Assembly (NCBI GenBank): GCA_035649235.1
Contig: DASRJX010000085.1
Coordinates: 1 to 5,049 of the forward strand
Source: DASRJX01 sp035649235
Lineage (GTDB): Bacteria > Acidobacteriota > Polarisedimenticolia > Gp22-AA2
Length of the DNA: 5,049 nucleotides
Direction of reading: 5' to 3'
Part shown: positions 1-5,049 of the stretch, one piece after another
How the letters are laid out: every line of letters begins with the position of its first letter
Position numbering within the stretch: position 1 is the first letter of the stretch
Program-made: the position numbers and the translations under genes
The notes under the pieces: generated by a model
What the model was told of the DNA's origin: nothing
Database searches by the model: none
The model's input: the letters and a program-made list of their open reading frames with translations, nothing else

Positions 1-199
1 CGCGCGCACCCTCGATAATCCCACGGTCCGCACGCAGATCGAGCACGTTCTTGGTGACGGCGGCCCCCAGGATGAGCGCGCCGCCCAGGAGTGCTCTGGG
101 GCCGACGCGCTCGCCGTGGATGAGGAGGACCCAGGAGAACAGCGCCGCGGCGGCGGCGACCTGGAGCCGCGCGGCGATCTCGCTCCTGGCCCCCAGCAC
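1..199 (-). pseudogene. C-terminal fragment of a DMT/EamA-type transporter (remnant, runs off left edge)
   Basis: The minus strand is open from position 208 to the window edge, with high G/C at third codon positions. The translation has two hydrophobic segments: one around QVAAAAALFSWVLLI, and one around ALLGGALILGAAV. Between them is a GERVGPR turn. This hydrophobic-GER-hydrophobic layout is typical of the last two helices of EamA-domain drug/metabolite exporters, which normally have about ten helices. The frame is closed upstream by the stop codon of the methyltransferase (209-211), which is in the same frame. The earlier eight helices are therefore absent. A GTG at 199-197 could start translation, but no Shine-Dalgarno site is visible. 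The reading is a 5'-truncated remnant, and function is unlikely. It could instead be a small two-helix membrane protein. The family assignment rests on pattern recognition only. Confidence 0.42.
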
Positions 200-208
200 G
201 CCCGATGC

Positions 209-835
209 TCAGATCCGGCAGGCCAGGGCGACGCCGTCGCGCAGCGGCAGAATCGTGGTGAACAGGCCCGGGTCGGCGTAGAGCAGGCGCGTCAGCTCGC
301 GCACGCCGCGGGTGTCGTCGTCCGCGTCGGGCCCCGCGACCTTCCCGGACCAGAGCATGTTGTCGCAGATGAACAGCCCGCCGGCGCGGAGCCGGGTCGC
401 GAGGAAGGGGTGGATCTTCGGGTAGTCCCGCTTGTCGATGTCACAGAAGATGATGTCGAAGGGGCCGCTCGCCCGCTCGATGACGTCGAGAGCGTTGGCG
501 TGCTCGATCGCCACCTGATCCAGAAGGCCGGCACGTCCCAGAAAGTCGCGCGCCAGCGCGCAGTTGTCCGCCGACCCCTCGGTGAGGACGACGCGCCCTC
601 CCTGCGGCATCGCTTCCGCGAACCAGTAGGCCGAGTAACCATATCCGGATCCGCACTCCAGGATCTGGCGGGCGGAGGTCAGCCGGGCCAGGACATACAG
701 CAGCCGCCCGACGAGCGGTCCCACGATCGGAAAGCTCCTGCGCTCGGCCAGGCTCTCCATCTCGCGCAGGATGTCCGAGCGCCGTGGGGTGACCTGCTGC
801 AGATAGGATTCGATCCGCGGATCGACGATGTTCAC
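209..835 (-). CDS. SAM-dependent O-methyltransferase, CCoAOMT/COMT class (complete)
   Basis: This 208-residue protein has the usual length for a soluble bacterial class I O-methyltransferase of the catechol/caffeoyl-CoA type, which moves a methyl group from S-adenosylmethionine to a hydroxyl with a divalent metal. The SAM-binding glycine loop is ILECGSGYGYS at about 58-68, followed by an acidic residue near E86 after the next strand. The metal site matches the family pattern: CDIDKRDY (D132, K135, Y138) and D158-N159 in CDNMLWSGKV. The C-terminal LPLRDGVALA is also typical. The start is GTG (835-833): an in-frame TAG at 847-845 excludes a longer form, and the ATG at 851-849 is out of frame. 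No clear ribosome binding site precedes it. The gene diverges from the small gene at 973. The acceptor substrate cannot be told; a catechol-like small molecule is the family default. Confidence 0.9.
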   Translation of the reverse strand: MNIVDPRIESYLQQVTPRRSDILREMESLAERRSFPIVGPLVGRLLYVLARLTSARQILECGSGYGYSAYWFAEAMPQGGRVVLTEGSADNCALARDFLGRAGLLDQVAIEHANALDVIERASGPFDIIFCDIDKRDYPKIHPFLATRLRAGGLFICDNMLWSGKVAGPDADDDTRGVRELTRLLYADPGLFTTILPLRDGVALACRI

Positions 836-932
836 CGCGGCAGGCTAGCATGACAGGCGAGGAGCGACAACACCGAGGCGGGCCCGAGGCTTGCGCGACG
901 CCGGGTGAGTTTGTTAGCATGTGAATTGGTCG

Positions 933-947
933 TTTCACGATTTGAAA
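933..947. repeat. Short inverted repeat TTTCA-N5-TGAAA, possible operator
   Basis: TTTCA (933-937) and TGAAA (943-947) are perfect inverted copies separated by five bases, inside the AT-rich patch between the divergent genes. The position would suit an operator controlling one or both genes. The arms are only 5 bp and do not extend further, so chance is a real possibility. Confidence 0.3.
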
Positions 948-962
948 TATCCGTGGAACGAC

Positions 963-969
963 GGAGGAG
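963..969 (+). promoter_or_regulatory. Strong Shine-Dalgarno site for the 973 gene
   Basis: GGAGGAG lies just upstream of the ATG at 973, with five bases between GGAGG and the start codon. It is the best ribosome binding site in the window, and it decides the start of the small gene in favour of 973 over the internal ATG at 1009. Confidence 0.75.
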
Positions 970-972
970 TCC

Positions 973-1380
973 ATGGCGGTCGCTCGGAGCCGGCGACGGA
1001 CCCCAGACATGGACGAGCGCCTCGGGTTGCTCGAGATCGCGCGCGCCCACGCGATCCTCGAGCAGGAAGGGACCTCGCTCCCCCCGGGACAGCGCGACGC
1101 CTCAGGCTTCTGGTTTCCCGCGGGGTACACCGATCCCCTGGCGCTGTTCACGCCGCATCAGCGATCCCTGCAAGCCAAGCAGCGCCTGTTGAAGAACGGG
1201 CGCAGTCAGCCGCCGGCGCCTCCAACGCGGCCGTCCGCCGAGGTGGCCGCGCGGCCGCCCCTCGTCACCGACGCGCCCGTCGCGGCCGCGGGACAGTCCG
1301 CGCCCCCGCGAACGGCGGAACCCGGCGTCCATCGCTCCACGGAGTTTCCGCGCGTTGACTCATCGGGACGTTCCGTCTAA
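973..1380 (+). CDS. Small uncharacterised protein with Pro/Ala-rich tail
   Basis: I do not recognise this 135-residue protein. The start at 973 is supported by a well-spaced GGAGGAG site, and codon use matches the neighbouring real genes. It begins with a basic stretch (ARSRRRT, residues 4-10). A likely helix follows at 14-31 (ERLGLLEIARAHAILEQ), then an aromatic/proline segment, GFWFPAGYTDPLALF (45-59), and a second charged, probably helical stretch to about residue 75. Residues 77-135 are rich in Pro, Ala, Arg and Ser and look disordered. There is no signal peptide, membrane helix or cysteine. The conserved-looking part is therefore the first 75 residues. The gene ends 12 bases before the aldehyde dehydrogenase, and its final codons contain that gene's likely promoter. 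The basic N-terminus could contact nucleic acid, but this is a guess. Confidence 0.68.
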   Translation: MAVARSRRRTPDMDERLGLLEIARAHAILEQEGTSLPPGQRDASGFWFPAGYTDPLALFTPHQRSLQAKQRLLKNGRSQPPAPPTRPSAEVAARPPLVTDAPVAAAGQSAPPRTAEPGVHRSTEFPRVDSSGRSV

Positions 1381-1383
1381 CAT
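1355..1383 (+). promoter_or_regulatory. Sigma70-like promoter for the aldehyde dehydrogenase operon
   Basis: TTGACT (1355-1360) and TAACAT (1378-1383) are separated by exactly 17 bases. They match the sigma70 consensus at 5 of 6 and 4 of 6 positions. The -10 element overlaps the TAA stop of the small gene. Transcription would start about 6-8 bases later, near 1390, only a few bases before the ATG at 1393. That predicts a nearly leaderless mRNA, which fits the absence of any Shine-Dalgarno sequence before the dehydrogenase. It is a prediction from sequence match only. Confidence 0.5.
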
Positions 1384-1392
1384 CGGCGTCCC

Positions 1393-2853
1393 ATGACAAC
1401 CGAACTGCGACCGACACTCCGGCCGGCGCGTCTGTTCATCGACGGACAGTGGACCGACGCGGCCTCGGGCGCCACATTCACCACCGTCAATCCCGCCACC
1501 GAGGAGGCGATCACCGAGGTCGCGGAGGGCGGTGCCGCGGACATCGACCGCGCCGTGCAGGCGGCGCGCCGCGCGTTCGACTCCGGCCCCTGGGGCAAGA
1601 TGCCCGCCTCCGAACGGGGCCGCATCCTGTGGCGCATCGGCGATCGCATCGAGGCGGAGGTCGCGGAGCTGGCGCGCCTCGAGACCCTCGACCAGGGCAA
1701 GACGATCACCGACTCCACCAAGGTCGACGTCCCGATGGCGGCGGACTGCTTCCGCTACTTCGCCGGCTGGGCCGGCAAGATCGACGGCGAGACGATCGCC
1801 GTGCGGGCTCCCTGTCTCAATTACACGCTGCGGGAGCCGATCGGCGTCGTCGGTGCTATCACCCCCTGGAACTTCCCCATCCTGATGGCCGCCTGGAAGG
1901 TGGCGCCGGCTCTGGCGGCGGGCAACACCGTGGTCCTGAAGCCGGCACAGCTGACCCCGCTCACCGCCCTCCGCCTGGCGGAGATCGCCGCCGAGGCCGG
2001 CCTGCCCCCCGGCGTCCTCAACGTCGTCTCGGGGCGCGGGACCGTGGCCGGCGCGGCGCTGGTGCAGCATCCGCTCGTGGGGAAGATCGCGTTCACCGGG
2101 TCGACCGAAGTCGGTCGCGACATCATGCGCCGGGGCAGCGACACGCTCAAGCGCCTGACACTCGAGCTGGGCGGCAAGTCACCCAACATCGTGTTCGCCG
2201 ACGCCGACGTGGACATGGCCGTCCGGGGGGCGACCAACGGAATCTTCTACAACAAGGGAGAGGTCTGCACCGCGGGCTCGCGGCTGTTCGTCGAGGAGGC
2301 CCTGCACGACGCCTTCCTCGATCGCCTCCAGGCGCAGACCGCGAAGCTGCAGCAGGGAGACCCGCTGGATCCCAAGACCCGTCTCGGCCCTCAGGTCAGC
2401 GAGGCGCAGAGGGCGCAGGTCCTGGCGTACGTCGAGAAGGGCAAGGCGGAGGGGGCCAGGCTGGTGTGCGGTGGAGAGCGGCCGCCTGGCCGCGGCTACT
2501 TCGTCCGCCCGACCATCTTCGACGGAGTCCGAAGCGACATGACCATCGCCCGGGAGGAGATCTTCGGCCCGGTCCTCGCGGTCATCCGCTTCAAAGATGT
2601 GGCCGACGTTCTGGCCGCGGCCAACGATTCGATCTACGGCCTGGCGGCGGCCGTCTGGACGCGCGACATCAAGAAGGCGCACCAGACCGCGCGCCGGCTC
2701 CAGGCCGGGACCGTCTGGATCAACACCTACGGTCTCTACGACAGCGCCATGCCGTTCGGCGGCACCAAGCAGAGCGGCTACGGACGCGAGCTCGGACGCC
2801 AGGGGCTGCTCGAGTACACCCAGACCAAGTCGGTCTGGGTCGATCTCGCCTGA
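1393..2853 (+). CDS. NAD(P)+-dependent aldehyde dehydrogenase (complete)
   Basis: This 486-residue protein has the normal length of the ALDH superfamily (ALDH1/2-like class), cytosolic enzymes that oxidise aldehydes to carboxylic acids. All catalytic landmarks are present: N160 in GAITPWNFP, K183 in VLKPAQ, the FTGSTEVG coenzyme loop (234-241), the general base E258 in LELGGKSPN, the nucleophile C292 in GEVCTAGSR, EEIFGPV (388-394), and the C-terminal PFGGTKQSGYGRE. The residue after KPA is Gln (Q186). NAD-specific members usually have Glu there, while the NADP-preferring 10-formyltetrahydrofolate dehydrogenase domain has the same KPAQ motif, so NADP+ use is plausible. The start has no ribosome binding site and probably yields a near-leaderless message. 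It is the first gene of a four-gene plus-strand run. The substrate is not determined; the downstream CoA-ester enzymes suggest a catabolic aldehyde intermediate. Confidence 0.96.
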   Translation: MTTELRPTLRPARLFIDGQWTDAASGATFTTVNPATEEAITEVAEGGAADIDRAVQAARRAFDSGPWGKMPASERGRILWRIGDRIEAEVAELARLETLDQGKTITDSTKVDVPMAADCFRYFAGWAGKIDGETIAVRAPCLNYTLREPIGVVGAITPWNFPILMAAWKVAPALAAGNTVVLKPAQLTPLTALRLAEIAAEAGLPPGVLNVVSGRGTVAGAALVQHPLVGKIAFTGSTEVGRDIMRRGSDTLKRLTLELGGKSPNIVFADADVDMAVRGATNGIFYNKGEVCTAGSRLFVEEALHDAFLDRLQAQTAKLQQGDPLDPKTRLGPQVSEAQRAQVLAYVEKGKAEGARLVCGGERPPGRGYFVRPTIFDGVRSDMTIAREEIFGPVLAVIRFKDVADVLAAANDSIYGLAAAVWTRDIKKAHQTARRLQAGTVWINTYGLYDSAMPFGGTKQSGYGRELGRQGLLEYTQTKSVWVDLA

Positions 2854-2864
2854 CCGCTTCCCTC

Positions 2865-3653
2865 ATGCCCGAGCCGCTCATCAGGACCCGCGTCGAGGAC
2901 GGCGTCGCCGTTCTCGAGATCGACAACCCTCCGGCCAATTGCTACTCCTACGAGGTGATGCGACAGCTCGACGCCGCCTTCCTCGACCTGCGCATGGACG
3001 ACGCCGCCCAGGTGATCGTGCTGCGCGGCGCCGGGGATCGTTTCTTCTGCGCCGGCGCCGACATCCGCGCGCTGCAGAGCGCGACGCCGTCCTTCAAGTA
3101 CTACTTCTGCCTGCACGCCAACGAGACCCTGCTCCGCCTGGAGCAGACCCCGAAGCTCGTGATCGCGGCGCTCAACGGGCATACGGTCGGCGGAGGGCTG
3201 GAGGTCGCGCTGGCCTGCGACCTCCGCCTGGCGCGCAAGGGGGGAGGGTCGATCGGGCTTCCGGAGGTCGCGCTCGGGGTGCTGCCGGGCACCGGAGGGA
3301 CGCAGCGTCTGGCCCGCCTGGTCGGCCGATCCAAGGCCATCGAGATCATGGCCCAGGGGGGCACCTTCACCTTCGAGGAGGCCGCCACGCTCGGCATCGT
3401 CAACCGGGTGATCGAGGAGTCCGATTTCGACGCCGAGGTGATGCGCTACGCCCGGCAGTTCTGCGCCCCGCACAAAGCGAGCCGGGCAGTCGGTCGGATC
3501 AAGCGGGCCGTCCAGTCCGGGATCGAGATGCCTCTCGCCGAGGCGCTGGCGCTGGAGCGGGAGCTGCAGCAGCAGCTGTTCGAGTCGGAGGACGCCAGGG
3601 AGGGACTGGCGGCTTACATCGAGAAGCGCCCCCCGAGGTTCAAGGGGCGATGA
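2865..3653 (+). CDS. Enoyl-CoA hydratase/isomerase family protein (crotonase fold)
   Basis: This 262-residue protein has the standard length of crotonases, which act on acyl-CoA thioesters; enoyl-CoA hydratases add water to trans-2-enoyl-CoA in beta-oxidation and related pathways. The first oxyanion-hole segment is FCAGADI (61-67). The second is GHTVGGGLEVALACD (105-119), followed by IGLPEVALGVLPGTGGTQRL (130-149). E113 and E134 align with the two catalytic glutamates of rat mitochondrial hydratase (Glu144 and Glu164), so hydratase activity is likely. The C-terminus, SEDAREGLAAYIEKRPPRF, is the usual family ending. The start ATG lies 11 bases after the dehydrogenase stop and lacks a clear ribosome binding site, so translation is probably coupled. 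The open frame extends far upstream, but that part is an Arg-rich shadow of the dehydrogenase. The specific CoA substrate is unknown; ring-derived dienoyl-CoA hydratases belong to the same fold. Confidence 0.94.
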   Translation: MPEPLIRTRVEDGVAVLEIDNPPANCYSYEVMRQLDAAFLDLRMDDAAQVIVLRGAGDRFFCAGADIRALQSATPSFKYYFCLHANETLLRLEQTPKLVIAALNGHTVGGGLEVALACDLRLARKGGGSIGLPEVALGVLPGTGGTQRLARLVGRSKAIEIMAQGGTFTFEEAATLGIVNRVIEESDFDAEVMRYARQFCAPHKASRAVGRIKRAVQSGIEMPLAEALALERELQQQLFESEDAREGLAAYIEKRPPRFKGR

Positions 3654-4678
3654 AGGCGGTCCTCATCCCGAGGCACGGCGGCGAGGAGGTGCTGACGATC
3701 GCCGACCTTCCGGTGCCGCGGCCTGGCCCGGGCGAGGTCCTCGTGCAGGTGAAGGCCGCCGGCGTCAATCACCTCGACACGTGGGTGCGCCGCGGCCTGC
3801 CGGGCATCACGCTTCCCCTGCCGATGATCCCCGGGTCCGACGCCGCCGGCGTCGTCGCCGAGGTCGGGGCCGGCGTCGCGGGAGTCCAGGCCGGGGATCG
3901 CGTCTTCGTCTCGCCGGGGTACTCCTGCGAGCGCTGCGTCGAGTGCTACTCGGGGCGCGAGCCGCTCTGCCGCGACTACGGGCTGTTCGGCGAGCACCGG
4001 AACGGGACACAGGCAGAGTTCATCGCCCTCCGGGCCAGCCACGTGATCCGCCTTCCGGACCGCCTGTCCTTCGAAGAGGGGGCCGCCTTCCCGCTCGTCT
4101 TCCTGACCGCGTGGCACATGCTGGTGGGGAGGGCGGGCGTGCAGCCCGGGGAGGACGTCCTGGTTCACGCGGGCGGAGGGGGGGTCGGATCCGCCGCCAT
4201 CCAGATCGCGAAACTGTGCGGCGCGCGGGTCCTGACCACGGTCGGCTCGGACGACAAGGCGGAGAAGGCGCGCGCCCTGGGGGCGGACGTGGTGATCAAT
4301 TACCGCACCGGGGATTTCGTGGCGCAGGCGAAGCAGGCTACGGGCAAGCGAGGCGTCGACGTGGTCATCGAGAGCATCGGCCAGGAGACCTGGGAGGGGA
4401 GCATCCAGGCGCTGGCGAAGGGCGGGCGCCTGGTCACCTGCGGGGCCACGACCGGCTACCAGGCCTCCACCGACCTGCGCTACGTCTTCTTCAAGGGGCT
4501 GTCGATCCTCGGATCCACGATGGGCAGCCGCGGGGAGCTGCTGCGCCTCGCCCGCCTCATAGAGGACGGACGGCTGCGGCCGATCATCGACCGGGTCCTG
4601 CCGCTGGAGCAGGTGGCCGAAGCCCACCGCGCGGTCGCCGGCCGCGGCCTGTTCGGCAAGGTCATCCTGACACCCTGA
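3650..4678 (+). CDS. Zinc-binding medium-chain dehydrogenase/reductase (quinone oxidoreductase-like)
   Basis: This 342-residue protein has the two-domain layout of the MDR superfamily: a GroES-like N-terminal domain, then a Rossmann domain with the loop HAGGGGVGSAAIQIAK (173-188) and the nucleotide-specificity region around TVGSDDKAEKARALGAD (197-213). A four-cysteine structural zinc cluster is present (C93, C96, C99, C107). The catalytic zinc ligands of true alcohol dehydrogenases are not: the usual Cys is replaced in GVNHLD (38-43), and the usual GHE is GSD (62-64). It therefore more likely reduces activated double bonds, such as quinones, enones or enoyl-CoA, with NAD(P)H than oxidises alcohols by zinc catalysis. 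Its ATG overlaps the hydratase stop codon (ATGA, 3650-3653), indicating translational coupling in one operon. Genome pipelines may call it alcohol dehydrogenase; the substrate is unknown. Confidence 0.93.
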   Translation: MKAVLIPRHGGEEVLTIADLPVPRPGPGEVLVQVKAAGVNHLDTWVRRGLPGITLPLPMIPGSDAAGVVAEVGAGVAGVQAGDRVFVSPGYSCERCVECYSGREPLCRDYGLFGEHRNGTQAEFIALRASHVIRLPDRLSFEEGAAFPLVFLTAWHMLVGRAGVQPGEDVLVHAGGGGVGSAAIQIAKLCGARVLTTVGSDDKAEKARALGADVVINYRTGDFVAQAKQATGKRGVDVVIESIGQETWEGSIQALAKGGRLVTCGATTGYQASTDLRYVFFKGLSILGSTMGSRGELLRLARLIEDGRLRPIIDRVLPLEQVAEAHRAVAGRGLFGKVILTP

Positions 4679-5049
4679 TGGTCGTCGACTCCCACATCCA
4701 CATCCAGCCCTGGAGCCTGTTCCGGCCCGAGGCCCTGAAGGTCATGTCCGAACGGCGCGCCGATCTCGACCTCGTCCGATCGGTCTGTGACAGTCCGGAC
4801 GCCTTCCTTCGGTTCCTCGACGCCGAAGGGGTGGATCGCGCGGTCCTCGTCAACTACGTCGCGCCCGAGGTCATCGGCTTCACGGACGACGTGAACGCCT
4901 TCATCGGCTCCTACTGCCGCGGTCACGAGGATCGGCTGGTGCCGGTCGGCGGAGTGCATCCCAGGCTGTCGCGGGATCCGGCCGGGGACCTCGAGGCCAT
5001 CGTCGCGCGGCACGGCATCCGGGTCCTGAAGCTGCACCCGCCGCACCAG
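4678..5049 (+). CDS. Amidohydrolase-2 family metal-dependent enzyme (N-terminal part, cut by window edge)
   Basis: The frame opens at ATG 4678, which overlaps the preceding stop codon (TGATG, 4676-4680), and stays open for 124 codons to the right edge. It starts with VVDSHIHIQ, carrying the HxH metal motif (H6, H8) at the end of the first barrel strand. Later it has GVDRAVLVNY (51-60), RLVPVGGVHPRL (86-97) and IRVLKLHPPHQ (114-124). The strand-by-strand spacing and the KLHP motif fit the amidohydrolase-2 family of TIM-barrel enzymes. That family includes hydrolases and nonoxidative decarboxylases such as ACMSD and gamma-resorcylate decarboxylase. The remaining metal ligands and the active-site Asp lie outside the window, so the reaction cannot be assigned. 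Its linkage to a CoA hydratase, a reductase and an aldehyde dehydrogenase suggests a role in breaking down a cyclic or carboxylated compound. Confidence 0.87.
   Translation, partial: MVVDSHIHIQPWSLFRPEALKVMSERRADLDLVRSVCDSPDAFLRFLDAEGVDRAVLVNYVAPEVIGFTDDVNAFIGSYCRGHEDRLVPVGGVHPRLSRDPAGDLEAIVARHGIRVLKLHPPHQ

Larger units (their letters stand above)
836..972. promoter_or_regulatory. Divergent intergenic region with AT-rich patch
   Basis: These 137 bases separate the minus-strand methyltransferase from the plus-strand small gene and must carry the 5' signals of both. Positions 911-950 contain only 13 G/C in 40 bases, in strong contrast to the surrounding GC-rich DNA, as expected for promoter DNA. 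I found no -35/-10 pair good enough to place a start site on either strand. Confidence 0.5.

Noticed and set aside
116..853. 245-codon plus-strand open frame opposite the methyltransferase
   Set aside because: It mirrors the complete methyltransferase on the other strand, has no domain pattern, and is rich in Arg, Gly, Asp and Gln typical of shadow frames.
441..1151. 236-codon minus-strand open frame spanning the divergent intergenic region
   Set aside because: It crosses the AT-rich region and overlaps both the methyltransferase and the small gene in the wrong frames, with Arg/Ser-rich sequence and no domain.
1376..1395. Terminator after the small gene
   Set aside because: No GC stem followed by a T run is present. 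The 12 bases between stop and start are better explained by the promoter.
1449..2864. Long upstream extension of the hydratase reading frame (734 codons in total)
   Set aside because: The upstream part is an Arg/Gly/Pro-rich shadow of the aldehyde dehydrogenase, which has all catalytic motifs in another frame. Recognisable crotonase sequence begins only at ATG 2865.
2597..3649. Long upstream extension of the reductase reading frame
   Set aside because: It is low-complexity Arg/Ala/Pro sequence overlapping the dehydrogenase and hydratase. The MDR fold begins at ATG 3650, which also makes a standard ATGA overlap.
3614..4627. 337-codon open frame on the minus strand opposite the reductase
   Set aside because: It is an antisense shadow caused by high GC at third codon positions, with no recognisable domain and compositionally odd protein (Arg/Asp/Gly/Pro-rich).
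1..5049. CRISPR array, tRNA/rRNA, insertion sequence or riboswitch
   Set aside because: No regularly spaced repeats, tRNA-like cloverleaf, transposase motifs or long 5' leader were seen on either strand.

Overview
The window is high-GC bacterial DNA. Coding frames show strong G/C preference at third codon positions, one gene starts with GTG, and the genes are tightly packed. No marker gene allows a taxonomic call. The content suits a high-GC soil or sediment-type heterotroph, but that is only an impression.

Layout: the left part is read on the minus strand. At the window edge lies the end of what looks like a DMT/EamA-type membrane transporter, apparently without its N-terminal part. Directly upstream of it is a complete SAM-dependent O-methyltransferase of the CCoAOMT/COMT class (209-835). 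A 137-bp divergent intergenic region (836-972) follows, with an AT-rich patch and a short inverted repeat. From there everything reads on the plus strand: a small uncharacterised protein with a strong Shine-Dalgarno site (973-1380), a complete aldehyde dehydrogenase (1393-2853), an enoyl-CoA hydratase/isomerase-type crotonase (2865-3653), a zinc-binding medium-chain dehydrogenase/reductase (3650-4678), and the first 124 codons of an amidohydrolase-2 family enzyme (from 4678, running off the right edge).

The last four genes look like one operon. The gaps are 11 nt, then a 4-nt ATGA overlap, then a 1-nt TGATG overlap. A good sigma70-like promoter (TTGACT, 17 nt, TAACAT) sits at the end of the small gene, just ahead of the aldehyde dehydrogenase, and would give a nearly leaderless mRNA. 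The enzyme set (metal-dependent hydrolase/decarboxylase fold, CoA-ester hydratase, NAD(P)H reductase, aldehyde oxidation) suggests a catabolic pathway that passes through CoA esters and an aldehyde. The substrate cannot be read from the sequence.

I saw no RNA gene, CRISPR array, insertion sequence or convincing terminator. I found no clearly new biological system. The most interesting points are the promoter/leaderless arrangement, the unassigned four-enzyme operon, the small protein ahead of it, and the transporter remnant.
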